Source of the DNA: Cherax quadricarinatus
Taxonomy: Eukaryota; Arthropoda; Malacostraca; Decapoda; Parastacidae
Reading direction: 5' to 3'
DNA: 64,000 nucleotides
NCBI RefSeq assembly: GCF_038502225.1
Contig: NW_027196454.1
Location: 1 to 64,000, forward strand
Below, piece after piece: positions 10,018 to 21,523 of this stretch. The translations under genes were made by a program, and so were the position numbers. A model generated the notes under the pieces. The model was not told the DNA's origin. It saw nothing but the letters and a program-made list of their open reading frames with translations, and ran no database searches. Positions within the stretch are counted from its first letter, which is position 1. Every line of letters begins with the position of its first letter.

Positions 10018-11973
10018 TACCTGGAGTTTACCTGGAGAGAGTTTCGGGGGTCAACGCCCCCACGGCCCGGTCTGTGACCAGGCCTCCTGGTGGATCAGCG
10101 CCTGATCAACCAGGCTGTTGCTGCTGGCTGCACGCAAACCAACGTACGAGCCACAGCCCGGCTGATCAGGAACTGACTTTAGGTGCTTGTCCAGTGCCAG
10201 CTTGAAGACTGCCAGGGGTCTGTTGGTAATCCCCCTTATGTGTGCTGGGAGGCAGTTGAACAGTGTCGGGCCCCTGACACTTATTGTATGGTCTCTTAAC
10301 GTGCTAGTGACACCCCTGCTTTTCATTGGGGGGGATGGTGCATCGTCTGCCAAGTCTTTTGCTTTCGTAGTGAGTGATTTTCGTGTGCAAGGTCGGTACT
10401 AGTCCCTCTAGGATTTTCCAGGTGTATATAATCATGTATCTCTCCCTCCTGCGTTCCAGGGAATACAGGTGTAGAAACCTCAAGCGCTCCCAGTAATTGA
10501 GGTGTTTTATCTCCGTTATGCGCGCCGTGAAAGTTCTCTGTACATTTTCTAGGTCGGCAATTTCACTTGCCTTGAAAGGTGCTGTTAGAGTGCGGCAATA
10601 TTCCAGCCTAGATAGAACAAGTGACCTGAAGAGTGTCATCATGGGCTTGGCCTCCCTAGTTTTGAAGGTTCTCATTATCCATCCTGTCATTTTTCTAGCA
10701 GATGCGATTGATACAATGTTATGGTCCTTGAAGGTGAGATCCTCCGACATAATCACTCCCAGGTCTTTGACGTTGGTGTTTCGCTCTATTTTGTGGCCAG
10801 AATTTGTTTTGTACTCTGATGAAGATTTAATTTCCTCATGTTTACCATATCTGAGTAATTGAAATTTCTCATCGTTGAACTTCATATTGTTTTCTGCAGC
10901 CCACTGAAAGATTTGATTGATGTCCGCCTGGAGCCTTGCAGTGTCTGCAATGGAAGACACTGTCATGCAGATTCGGGTGTCATCTGCAAAGGAAGACACG
11001 GTGCTGTGGCTGACATCCTTGTCTATGTCGGATATGAGGATGAGGAACAAGATGGGAGCTAGTACTGTGCCTTGTGGAACAGAGCTTTTCACCGTAGCTG
11101 CCTCGGACTTTACTCTGTTGACGACTACTCTCTGTGTTCTGTTAGTGAGGAAATTATAGATCCATCGACCGACTTTTCCTGTTATTCCTTTAGCGCGCAT
11201 TTTGTGCGCTATTACGCCATGGTCACACTTGTCGAAGGCTTTTGCAAAGTCTGTATATATTACATCTGCATTCTTTTTGTCTTCTAGTGCATTTAGGACC
11301 TTGTCGTAGTGATCCAATAGTTGAGACAGACAGGAGCGACCTGTTCTAAACCCATGTTGCCCTGGGTTGTGTAACTGACGGGTTTCTAGATGGGTGGTGA
11401 TCTTGCTTCTTAGGACCCTTTCAAAGATTTTTATGATATGGGATGTTAGTGCTATTGGTCTGTAGTTCTTTGCTGTTGCTTTACTGCCCCCTTTGTGGAG
11501 TGGGGCTATGTCTGTTATTTTTAGTAACTGAGGGACGACCCCCGTGTCCATGCTCCCTCTCCATAGAATGGAAAAGGCTCGTGATAGGGTCTTCTTGCAG
11601 TTCTTGATGAACACAGAGTTCCATGAGTCTGGCCCTGGGGCAGAGTGCATGGGCATGTCATTTATCGCCTGTTCGAAGTCATTTGGCGTCAGGATAACAT
11701 CGGATAGGCTTGTGTTAATCAAATTTTGTGGCTCTCTCATAAAAAATTCATTTTGATCTTCGACTCTCAGTCTGGTTAGCGGCTTGCTAAAAACTGAATC
11801 ATATTGGGACTTGAGTAGCTCAGGTGCTGGAAGATTTTCCAGACAGTGGTCAATTTTTAACAGCTGTTCCTGGAATTGCTGGGATGTTGAATCCGGAGGC
11901 TTGTAGACTACCACAATGACTAGGTTTTGGTTCTCGACCTTTACTGCTAAAACTTCCACTACATCATTTGAGG
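10018..11973 (-). pseudogene. LINE-A copy 3 with internal deletion
   Basis: This is a more diverged LINE-A copy on the minus strand. It keeps the far N-terminal endonuclease piece, with 'VVVYKPPDSTSQQFQEQLLK', but at about 11822 jumps straight from 'CLENLPAP' to 'ELLKSQYDSVFSK'. The rest of the endonuclease and the linker before RT are therefore deleted. The RT frame is then open from about 11820 to 10304, including the Trp codon that is a stop in units 1 and 2, 'FADDTRI' and the thumb. An extra G in the G-run at about 10328 shifts the last ~90 codons. At about 11973 the copy meets LINE-B sequence, so the predicted N-terminus beyond that point is chimeric. Confidence 0.87.
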
Positions 11974-13602
11974 CATGTCGTTTATGTAGATTGTGAACAA
12001 GAGACCCAACACTGACCCCTGTGGAACATCGCTTGTGACGTGCCCCCATTCTGATTTTTCCCCATTTATGCAAACTCTCTGTTGCCTATTTGTCAGCCAT
12101 GCCTCTACCCAGGAAAAAATTTCTCCTCCTATTCCGTGTGACTTAAGTTTTCTCAACAGCCTCTGACGTGGAACTCTATCGAAAGCCTTAGTGAAGTCCA
12201 TATACACAATATCATATTAAGTACCATGATACACCTCCTCAGCTACCTTAGTGAAGAAAGTTAGTAAATTCGTAAACCATCTGGGATTCATTAATCAATT
12301 TATGCCTTTCGAGATGTCTACGAATTGCTTCAGCAATCAATGATTCCATAAATTTACCAACTATGAAAGTAAGGCTTATTGGTCTATAGTTCGAAGCTAA
12401 GGGCCTGTCACCTGCCTTGTAAATAGGTATTACATTTATTATTTTCCACTTGTCTGGCACTATGCTAGTTTGTAGTGATATACTGAAAAGATTAGTCAAA
12501 GGTATGCCAAGTTCCTCTTTACATTCCTTTAACACCCTTGCAAACAGTTTCTCAGGACCTGGGGATTTGTTAGGTTTTAATTTCTCTATTTGTCTGAGGA
12601 CCATGTCACTAGTTACCCTAATCGTGCATAGTTTATTATCGATACTAGCATTTCCTGAGTAAAAACTGAGAGGAAGTAGGTAGTGTAAAGTTCACACATT
12701 TCCTTATCACTGTCAGTGATCTGACCTGAGTTACTCTTAAGTGGGCCAATCTTGTCCTTAATCTTACTTCTGTACACCTGAAAGTGATCTGACCTGAGTT
12801 ACTCTTAAGTGGGCCAATCTTGTCCTTAATCTTACTTCTGTACACCTGAAAGTGATCTGACCTGAGTTACTCTTAAGTGGGCCAATCTTGTCCTTAATCT
12901 TACTTCTGTACACCTGAAAGTGATCTGACCTGAGTTACTCTTAAGTGGGTCTATCTTGTCCTTAATCTTACTTCTGTACACCTGAAAGTGATCTGACCTG
13001 AGTTACTCTTAAGTGGGCCAATCTTGTCCTTAATCTTACTTCTGTACACCTGAAAGTGATCTGACCTGAGTTACTCTTAAGTGGGTCTATCTTGTCCTTA
13101 ATCTTACTTCTGTACACCTGAAAGTGATCTGACCTGAGTTACTCTTAAGTGGGCCAATCTTGTCCTTAATCTTACTTCTGTACACCTGAAAGTGATCTGA
13201 CCTGAGTTACTCTTAAGTGGGCCAATCTTGTCCTTAATCTTACTTCTGTACACCTGAAAGTGATCTGACCTGAGTTACTCTTAAGTGGGCCAATCTTGTC
13301 CTTAATCTTACTTCTGTACACCTGAAAGTGATCTGACCTGAGTTACTCTTAAGTGGGCCAATCTTGTCCTTAATCTTACTTCTGTACACCTGAAAGTGAT
13401 CTGACCTGAGTTACTCTTAAGTTAGCCAATCTTGTCCTTAATCTTACTTCTGTACACCTGAAAGTGATCTGTCCTGAGTTACTCTTAAGTGGGTCTATCT
13501 TGTCCTTAATCTTACTTCTGTACACCTGAAAGAACCCCTTTTGAGCTAGTCTTCGAATTCCTTGCGACTTTAGCCGCATAATACCTTTTTGCTTTTCTTA
13601 TT
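11974..13602 (-). pseudogene. LINE-B 5'-ward half: RT fingers/palm and upstream linker
   Basis: This is the continuation of the LINE-B copy that stops at 4757. On the minus strand it reads, from right to left, a linker ('AKRYYAAKVARNSKTSSKG', then 'FFQVYRSKIKDKIGPLK'), 'LKPNKSPGPEKLFARVLKEC', 'ASNYRPISLTFIVGKFMESL', 'MDFTKAFDRVPRQRLLRKL' and 'VPQGSVLGLLFTIYINDM'. These are RT fingers and palm motifs of a CR1/L2-like LINE. About 30 bp of LINE-B sequence present in the 62.6-kb copy is missing at the LINE-A junction, and I see no clear target-site duplication. Several frameshifts are present. Confidence 0.82.
12716..13532. repeat. 68-bp minisatellite, 12 units, born inside LINE-B
   Basis: The span divides almost exactly into twelve 68-bp units, each containing 'gtgatctgacctgagttact' and 'cttcttacttctgtac'-like sequence. 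Most units read GGGCCAATC; at least three read GGGTCTATC, one has GTTAGCC and one GTCCTGAG. The unit is LINE-B coding sequence (peptide 'YRSKIKDKIGPLKSNSGQIT' on the minus strand) and coding LINE-B continues on both sides. Because 68 is not a multiple of three the array destroys the frame. Confidence 0.95.
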
Positions 13603-13987
13603 CCAATATGACGTATTTCAGAACATAGTGCTGGCTGCCCAGACGACTTTTGTCCCGAGTAGGGAAATTAGATTTAACAAAAATGATCCCAAATGGATAA
13701 TCAATAGATTAAAACATCTCATTGGTCAAAAGAGAGGCATATATAGGCGTATCAAAAGAGGGAAAGGACAGTTAAGAAATCAATATATTAAATTAAAGTT
13801 GAATATATTGATTTCTTAACTGCCCTTCTCCTCTTTTGATACGCCTATATATGCCTCTCTTCTGACCAATGAGATGTTTTAATCTATTGATTATCCATTT
13901 GGGATCATTTTTGTTAAATTAATTTCCCTACTCGGGACAAAAGCCGTCTGGGCAGCCAGCACTATGCTCTGAAATACGTCATATTGG
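13603..13987. repeat. ~385-bp near-perfect palindrome of LINE-B sequence
   Basis: The left arm (about 13603-13789) and right arm (about 13802-13987) are reverse complements around a spacer of roughly 12 nt, with a handful of mismatches and small indels. The arms encode the same LINE-B segment ('VFQ(N/S)IVLAAQT', 'FVPSREI', 'RLKHLIGQKRGIYRRIKRG') in opposite directions. The right arm has the orientation of the surrounding LINE-B copy; the left arm is the extra inverted copy. Confidence 0.92.
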
Positions 13988-14029
13988 CAACCAACCCTAC
14001 CTACCTTTGAGGGAATTGTCTCTGCTGAA

Positions 14030-14205
14030 CCATTCCCAAGCCTGCACCAACAGCCTCTGATCACCCATTCCCAATTTTGCATCAACAGCTTCTGCTCACC
14101 TATTCCTTAATCCTGCAGCAGCAACCTCTGCCTAACCATTTCCCAATCTTGCACCACAGCCTATGCTCGCCCATTTCCCAGCCCTGCACCAACAACCTCT
14201 GCATA
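14030..14205 (+). repeat. Degenerate ~35-bp tandem repeat, 5 copies
   Basis: Units start with 'cccattcccaa'-like sequence at about 14030, 14064, 14099, 14136 and 14170. Each continues with 'cctgcaccaacagcctctg'-like sequence. Divergence between copies suggests an old array. Confidence 0.75.
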
Positions 14206-15830
14206 AGCAGCCACCATTGATCTATGGCCAACAAGGCTGCTAGATTGTTCTTTTTCTATGTAAATTCATTAGCACTATGCCAAAAAATAATAAAATTATT
14301 ATTATTATAGATGACACCAAACTGAAAATAAAGACAAGCTGCACAACAAGTTTATATATAGTGAAACGAGGGCCTGTAAAAGTTTCTTTTGAAACTCGTT
14401 TTTGTCATACTTATCAGAAATATTCCATTTCGTCCACTCTGACTGCAAATTTTTTTTAAACACACCGGCCGGTTCCGACAGAGGTGGCTTTAATAAATAT
14501 CAATATTAAAAAAACGCCTCAAACCACTCTAAAACGTTGACGTATGCAATAAAAAGTTTTTCATTGTTCTTTATATATTTCACTTCTTTTTTTAAATGAT
14601 GCAAAGAAAAATTCACGATCACTCCCTCCCTCGTTGTCTTCCTAAAGATATATATATCGACGTTATATTTGGCCCAATCTCAGAGGAATTAACAAAACTA
14701 TACGTAAAATATGCTCCTTAATAATAATCCGCTAACGGCTCTTACTCTGGGATCACTGACTCCCACGATGTGACGTGGGATACGATTTTAATTTAAGAAT
14801 GATACGATACCGTCAATGAGCAAGCGTAAGGTGAAGTGATACACATTCTGTGTAGTTAGTTGCAAAGACTCGACAATGTCATGAAAGACCTGTCTCAAAC
14901 CAGGCCACCTAAACTGATCAGGAAATATTAAACAAAACCTAGTGTTAAGAAACATTAAAGTATACTAAATACCTATCATTTTACATGTTCACAAAACTAA
15001 AGAAAAAAAACAATAATTCTGTTAGAATGTAAAACGTTTAACAGGCTTCCCTAGATACTTGCTGTCTACGATCCTACCTAAAAACTGACTTTGGCTGCTA
15101 TACAATATCTCATTAGTAGTTTACCTTCATCAATACATCAGCATGTTATATTTGTCCTCCATGACCTTGTCTGCGGTATATTAAAAGGGAAACGGTACAA
15201 GACACTAACAAGTCAACGGTGTCATGGGAAGCTTGGCCACATTCAGATGTTCAACACAAAGGAAACCTCAGTTAGGCGAACCCGACGGCCGCCAGAAGCG
15301 TCTAGATGGAGTCACCATTTAAACTGAAGAAATGAAAGTGATGAAATATTCTCTAAATTGCTATTCTAAACTCAAACTGAAGATCACCTCGTCATAGCGC
15401 ATCAGGACAACAGTTTAACAAAGATAAGATCTTTAAATTAGTCTCCAAATCGGCCTCTGTGGACTACATAAACCCCAAAAACGAAAACATTTTACTAAGG
15501 TTTTAAACAAACGCTTCTAGCGAGCCACACATCGCTTACAACACTGCTGAGAAATCGTCCTCATTCGAATGACAGAAAAAAGCAACACATGTTGCTTCCG
15601 AATAAGTAAACCTAACATCAATAAGGACAACAAAAAAGAAACAGGGGAAAATAAATAACTTACATTTTCTTATATAAATCAAACTATGATAAAAGTGAAA
15701 CTTCCACCAATTTTTAGAAATGATTCGTTATCATGTAAATGACCTTCACTGCCTTGTGGCTGAGATTCACTTTCTCGTGCGACTCGTGCAACAGTGCAAA
15801 AACTACTGCTGATGTAATTCCCTGGAGCCC
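14206..15830. other. AT-rich sequence without a recognised gene
   Basis: This is mostly AT-rich DNA with short ATT/AAT runs near 14285. A short segment at about 14455-14495 ('cacaccggccggttccgaca') resembles the 3' end of LINE-D at 28530-28560 and may be a small relic of a related element. I see nothing else I can assign. Confidence 0.45.
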
Positions 15831-15834
15831 ACGT

Positions 15835-15900
15835 TAATGTTCGGCACAAAAACACAGGAGCTGTGAATCGACCTCTGCAACCACATATAGGCGAGTACAG
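15835..15900 (+). mobile_element. LINE-C 3' tail relic
   Basis: The stretch with 'ggagctgtgaatcgacct', 'ctgcaaccac' and 'taggcgagtac' is the LINE-C 3' signature seen at 21050, 51850, 58840 and 59410. No coding part precedes it. Confidence 0.7.
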
Positions 15901-15924
15901 CAGAACCCCTAGCAATGAACGTGG

Positions 15925-16740
15925 GATAATTGCCAGAGATGTGGAAGACATCGAATGTAGTACCTATATTTAAGAAAGGAGATAGGCAGAGGCACTGAAC
16001 TACAAGCCAGTTTCACTGACATGTAATCCATGCAGTGCCATAGAGAAAATACTAGTCAAAAGGAAAGTGGTAGAGCACCTGAAGAGAAATGGTTTTGTAA
16101 GTAACAACCAACACTTGTTCAGAGGTGGCAAGTCTTGTCTTACCAACCTTTTGGAATTCTTTGACAAAGTACTGAAAGTGAAACAGGATAGAGTGCTGGG
16201 CGAATTACATTTTCTTAGACTGCAAGAAAGCATTTGATGAGACTGGGACAAAAAAAAAAAACTAGACAAGAAGGCAGGAATAACTGGGAATTTACTTTGG
16301 TGAACTAAGAAGTTCCTGTGGGAATGGAAGTGAAGAGTGACGATCCAGTACGAGACATCAGAATTGGGAACAGTAACAAGCTGTATACCACATGGATCGT
16401 TATTAACATCGGTGATGTTTCTGGTTTATGTGAACGACATACCAGATGGAATTGAGTCATGCATGTCTGTCTGCTGACGATGTCAAACTAATGAGAATAC
16501 AAATATGAATACGGAGAAAGGCAACAAACGAATCTAAATAAAATGCAGGGTTGGTCATGTAAGTGCCTGCTTGTATTCAACCCCAGCACATACAAGGTTA
16601 TGAAGCTTGGGGAAAGGGCCAGAAACTGGACAGTACAGACTCGGAGGACAGAGGCTGCAGACCTCGTTCGAAGAGGTCCTGGGAATAAACAGTGCCTACC
16701 ATATCGCCAGAGGCTCACATCAACTGAATAACCTTTGTAA
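15925..16740 (+). pseudogene. LINE-C RT fragment, decayed
   Basis: Across several frames the plus strand encodes pieces matching the LINE-C RT at 52.7-55.0 kb: a 'W/MWKTSNVVPIFKKGDR'-like block near 15937, a 'LTNLLEF'-like block near 16140, 'FLDCKKAFDE' near 16210 and a 'VPHGSL'-like region near 16390. Frameshifts and stops are numerous. It ends a short distance before a CA microsatellite. Confidence 0.75.
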
Positions 16741-16909
16741 CCCATGTTCGCCTGACAAATCTGAGAGTGACTTTCAGGAATTTCAACAGTCATTCCACTA
16801 CTATTGGTTCACTATTCCTCCGGGATATTCTGTAGCTGTTTGGCACCACTTCCTGATGTATCTAATTTAAAAAAAAAATTGTATGGTATACAAACAGGTT
16901 TAGCACATG

Positions 16910-16913
<4 letters not shown>

Positions 16914-17001
<88 letters not shown>

Positions 17002-17122
17002 GCACGCACGCACACACATACATGCATACAGCCCAAGTGTCTAATCGACATGTCCCTAATACAAAATGGTAACTAACACACACACACACACATACATATA
17101 CGTACATACATACACACACACC
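16914..17122. repeat. CA microsatellite with an embedded conserved ~45-bp spacer
   Basis: A (CA)n run of about 85 bp (16914-16998) is followed by mixed CACG/CATA sequence, then a unique block at about 17032-17080, then more CA repeats. The unique block contains 'aaaatggtaactaacaca' and 'taatcgacatgt'. It reappears in reverse complement between two GT tracts at about 56832-56880. Confidence 0.9.
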
Positions 17123-17149
17123 CACTACAAAACCTAACTCATTATCAAA

Positions 17150-18180
17150 AAATGGTGGCTCAGAGGGTAAGTCGAAAGCTCAGGGGATCTGAGAAAGATG
17201 TTCCTGGTAAGGAAGAATGGATGGAAGAGCAATGCAAAAGGATGGAACAAACTGGGTGAGCTTTCTGTGAAAATGGAGAAGATGGCAGCAGAGAAGAAGA
17301 AATGGGAGTCCCAAGCTGAAGCCGAAGAAGCCAGGCTATTGGCCCTACAATGTGAGACAAATATGCTGAAGTAAGTTACAGGGCTATTGTCCAGAGGAGA
17401 CATCACATGTGAAGCAGGTACACCCCTATTACATGTGCCCAACGGAAAGGAGACAAGACTTAAGCTAAGGCCCTATCAGTCCACCAAGCAAGGCTGAGAA
17501 ATGTAGAGGGGGAGAGCTGCTAGGAGCAGGGATAGCAGTGAGGGGGGAGAAGGAAGAGAAGGTGACAAGTACCATGTACATGCACAACCATGCCACCAAG
17601 AGTTACAGGAAAAATAAGGGAGACAATGGCTATGTACAAATGGAACCCAGACACACACAGGAAAAGGCAATGGGAGGAAGAGAGGGTGAAGTCAGTGTTT
17701 ATTCATGGGCTTCAGGAGAGCGAAGGGAGGACACATAATGAGAGATGGCAGAATGAAAAATAAGAGATTGAAAACATAATTAAAGAAATAGGTGAGGAGG
17801 ACATGAATGAGATAGTAAATTTTCAGAGAATAGGAGGGTACTTGAAAGGGAGAAATCGGCCGGTCAGACTGATTTTCCAGACAGAAATGGTGCAGAACAG
17901 GGTCCTGCAAGAGAAATCACAGCTAAAGGAATCATCAGCATACAAGACCATGAAAGAACAAGAGCAGAATTACAGCAGCTGTGGGAGAAGGCACAGAAAC
18001 GAAAGAGGCTAGGAAGAGGGACAATGACAGAGTCAACAGAGGACAACCAGAGCAGGGCAGCACACCAAGCACAAGTACAAACAGAACCACCCTTAAAATC
18101 CCATAGCCAAACACACTATTCCAACACAAACCACAATCCACACTTACAGCCCCCACCCCACACTATGCTGTAGAACTACA
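17150..18180 (+). pseudogene. LINE-C ORF1-like region
   Basis: The region before the endonuclease encodes, in broken frames, lysine/glutamate-rich helical sequence: near 17270-17340 'KMEKMAAEKKKWESQAEAEE'-like, and near 17820-18010 more charged sequence. A proline/threonine-rich stretch follows at about 18100-18200. By position it is the ORF1 (RNA-binding chaperone) of the element, but I recognise no zinc knuckle or RRM. Many stops are present. Confidence 0.45.
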
Positions 18181-18239
18181 GCACACTGCCAGGTCCCCAA
18201 CCCCCACAGACCCCCCAGAACACAGTGTTGGAGAGGAAA

Positions 18240-18925
18240 CTGAAGGTATGGTACATCAATGTTGATGGAATAATAAGTGGGAGGAGTGGCACAAGAGAAT
18301 CAAGGAGGCATCACTAGACATCATAGCTCTCACCGAAACCAAGTTCAGAGGAATGATAACAGGTGCCATCTTTGCAACAGGATATCAGATCTTGAGAAAA
18401 GAGAGGGAACAGAGGGGGTGGAGGAGTGGCACGCTTATCAAAAACCAATGGAATTTTGATGAGCTGGGGAGAGGAGACTGAGGAGAAGCAAGAGACTACA
18501 TAATAGGAACATTTTAGTCTGCAGGTCCCAAGGTGGTAATTGCAGTGATGTATAACCCACCACAGAACAGCAGGAGGGCAAGACAAGAATATGAGAGTAA
18601 CAAAGCAATGGGTGATACACTGGCTGAAGTGGCCAGAAGAGCTCATGCGAGCAGGAAAAAGCTGCTGATTGTGGGTGACTTCAATCACAAAGAAATTGAC
18701 TGGGAGAACCTGAAGCCACATGGGGTGCCAAGAAACGTGGAGGACTATGATGATGATGGGGGCAGTACCGGAAAACCTCATGTACCAACATGTAAGGGAC
18801 ACTATCAGAAAGAGAGGAGGGGACGAACCAGCAAGACTGGACTTAGTATTCTCCTTAAGTAGTGCAGATATTGAGGACATCACATATGAAAGACCCCTCG
18901 AGGGCCAGTGACTGTGTGGGTCTGA
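18240..18925 (+). pseudogene. LINE-C AP-like endonuclease, broken
   Basis: Blocks in order are 'IIALTETKFRG', 'ATGYQILRK', 'VVIAVMYNPPQN', 'LLIVGDFNHKEIDWENL' and 'SSADIEDITYERPL'. These correspond to the catalytic Glu, Tyr and Asp-Phe-Asn segments of the exonuclease-endonuclease-phosphatase fold. They align one-to-one with the better copy at 54.3-55.0 kb. Several frameshifts and in-frame stops are present, so no product is expected. Confidence 0.82.
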
Positions 18926-19329
18926 GCTTCGAAGAGTTACAAGTGGAGAGGGAAGCAGGAAAGGCAGGACAAATGAAGGCAAACTACAAGAGAGGGGACT
19001 ACACAGGCAAGAAGAATTTCCTGCACGAGGTTCAGTGAGACAGGGCACTGGCAGGGAAGTCAGTAAATGAGATGATGGAATATGTGAAAACAATATGCAA
19101 GGAAGTTGAGGAGAAGTTTGCACCCAAGGGTAACATAAATAACGAGAAGGCCAGGATGAGCCCTTGGTTCACTCAAATGTGAAGAGAGGCCAAAACCAAG
19201 TGTGCTACAGAATGGTAGAAGTATAGAAGGCAAAGAATCCAGGAGAATAAGGAGAGCAGTTCTTGAGCCTGAAACGAATATGCACAGGTTAGAAGGGAGG
19301 CCCAACAACAATCGAAAATGACATAGCAG

Positions 19330-20880
19330 TGAAAGCCAATTCTGGCCTGAAGCAGTTGTACAGCCACCTTAGGATGAAAACAACAGTCAAGGACCAGGTA
19401 ATCAGGCTGAGGAAGGGAGGAGGAGAGATCACAAGAAACGACCGAGAAGTATTTGAGGAGCTCAACATGAGATTCAAAGAAGTGTTCATGGAGGAGACAG
19501 AAGGGACTCCAGAAAGACAGAGTGGGGTACACCATCAAGTGTTAGACACAATACATACAACCGAGGAAGAAGTGAAGAGGCTGCTAAGCGAGCTAGATTC
19601 CTCAAAGGCAATGGTGCCAGATACCATTTCTCCATGGGTCCTGAGAGAGGGGCAAAGGTGCTACGCATGCCACCAACAACAATCTTCAACACATCTATCG
19701 AAACAGGGAGACTACCTGAGGTATGGAAGACAGCAAATGTAGTCCCGATTTTTAAAAAAGGAAACGGACACGAAGCATTAAACTACAGACCAGTGTCACT
19801 GATATGTATAGTAAGCAAAATCATGGAGAAGAATATCAGGAGATGAGTGGTGGAGCACCTAGAAAGGAATGAGCTTATCAACAACAACCAGCATGGTTTC
19901 AGGGAAGGGAAATCCTGTGTCACAAACCTACTGGAGTTCTATGACAGGGTGACAGCAGTAAGACAAGAGAGGGGTGGGCAGATTGCATTTTCTTGGACTT
20001 TAAGAAGGCTTTTGACACAGTTCCACACAAGAGATTAGTGCATAAGCTGGAGGACCAGGCAGGTATAACAGGGAAGGCACTGCCATCGATCAGGGAATAC
20101 CTGTTAGAGAGTCATGGTATGAGACGAAGTGTCAGAGTGGGCTCCTATGACAGAGGTCAGTCCTATGACCAGTGCTGTTTTTGGTATATGTAAACGGCAT
20201 GATGGAAGGACTAGACTCAGACGTGTCCCTGTTTGCAGATGATCTTATGTTGAGAAAAATTCAATCCGACGAGGACCAGGCATAACTACAAAGGGATCTG
20301 GACAGGCTGCAGGCTTGGTCGAGAAACTGGCTCCTGGAGTTCAACACCACCAAGTGCAAAGTCATGAAGATTGGGGAAGGGCAAAGAAGACCGCAGACTG
20401 AGTAGTGTAGGGGGCCAGAGACTACAAACCTCACTCAAGGAAAAGGATCTTGGGGTGAGTATAACACCGGGCACATCTCCTGAGGGGCACATTAACCAAA
20501 TAACTGCTGCAGCAAATGGGCACCTACCTAACTTAAGAATAGCATTCCGACATTTCAATAAGGAATCGTTCAGGACTCTGTACACCGTGTATGTCAGGCC
20601 AATACTGGAGTATGCAGCACCAGTTTGGTACTCACACCTAGCCAAGTACATAGAGAAATTAGAGAAAGTGCGAAGGTTTGTAACAAGACTAGTCCAGGAG
20701 CTAAGGGGTATGTCCTACGAGGAGAGGTTAAAGAAAATCGACTTGACACTGGAGGACAGGAGAGATAGGCGGGATATGATAACATATAAAATAATGAGAG
20801 GCACTGACAAGGTGGACAGAGACAGGATGTTCCAGAGATGGGACACAGCAACAAGGGGATCACAATTAATTGGAAGTTGA
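19330..20880 (+). pseudogene. LINE-C reverse transcriptase and C-terminal region, broken
   Basis: Motifs in order are 'VWKTANVVPIFKKGNGHEAL', 'NYRPVSLICIVSKIMEK', 'NNQHGFREGKSCVTNLLEFY', 'DFKKAFDTVPHKRLVHKL', a damaged VPQG region near 20160, 'SLFADDLML'-like sequence near 20228, and a thumb with 'LQTSLKEKDLGV' and 'RPILEYAAPVWYSHLAKYIE'. The frame is interrupted by at least five stops or shifts. It lies between the endonuclease relic and the LINE-C 3' tail in the expected order. Confidence 0.85.
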
Positions 20881-21092
20881 AGACTCGGGTGAATCACAGG
20901 GATGCGAAGAAGTATTTCTTCAGTCACAGAGTTATCAGAAAGTGGAATAGTCTGGGAAGTGATGTAGTGGATTGAGGATCCATACATAGCTTCAAGTATG
21001 ATAGAGCTCATGGAGCAGAAAGAGTGACCTAGTGGAGACCAGTGAAGAAGCGGGGCCAGCAGCTGTGACTCGACCCCTGCAACCACAACTAC

Positions 21093-21131
21093 GTGAGAAC
21101 ACACACACACACACACACACACTCACACACA
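21093..21131. repeat. (AC)n tract at a LINE-C 3' end
   Basis: The AC run begins immediately after the LINE-C terminal 'gtgagaac'. It is short and has one interruption. Confidence 0.85.
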
Positions 21132-21271
21132 GTGTTTCGGTCAACGTTGTACTGCATCTTTGTTCATGGTACAAATTTACATGCTAAACTTATTTCACAA
21201 ATTCATAACTACTCTAAGTAATTAACAGACTGACAGTAGATATTATTATCATTATTATTATTATAATATTT

Positions 21272-21311
21272 AGGGAGAGCTCTAAACTCGTAGGAGTTTA
21301 GCTCTCTCCCT
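21272..21311. other. Short imperfect hairpin
   Basis: 'agggagag' and 'aaactc' on the left pair with 'gagttt' and 'ctctccct' on the right, with a small central mismatch and a four-base loop. It lies after an ATT-rich run. No function is evident. Confidence 0.5.
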
Positions 21312-21419
21312 GCAAAAACTCGTTTACTATAAACTGATGGAAAACATGTGTACTATCCACACATTTCAAATTAAGATTCAGATTTTGAGCCCTGATGAAG
21401 TTATATTTGATATCTCAAG

Positions 21420-21523
21420 GAAGTTTCTGGGGGGTTATTGCCCCTGCGCTCCAGTCTCAAACCAGGTTTCCCTGAGGATCAGAGCCTGATCAACCAGGCT
21501 TTTAATGCTGGCTGCACGCAGTC
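21420..21523 (-). mobile_element. LINE-A-like 3' relic, target of the LTR element
   Basis: The sequence has the degenerate LINE-A end on the minus strand: 'ggggggttattgcccc', 'gatcagagcctgatcaacca' and 'gctggctgcacgca'. It is cut at 21523, where the LTR begins. Confidence 0.7.

Larger units (their letters stand above)
17140..21092 (+). mobile_element. LINE-C, near full-length but decayed copy
   Basis: A roughly 4-kb LINE-C copy on the plus strand runs through an ORF1-like region, an endonuclease, an RT and the C-terminal region to the canonical 3' tail. The tail contains 'gcggggccagcagctgtgac' and 'cctgcaaccacaac', and ends in GTGAGA(AC)n. It is the longest LINE-C in the window and the only one here with sequence upstream of the endonuclease. 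Confidence 0.82.

Noticed and set aside
11974..12073. N-terminus of the 589-aa frame at 10304-12073 as a genuine start
   Set aside because: The first ~33 residues are LINE-B sequence in a non-native frame, joined to LINE-A at the insertion boundary.
12716..13532. CRISPR array
   Set aside because: The 68-bp units follow each other without unique spacers and consist of LINE coding sequence; the genome is eukaryotic.
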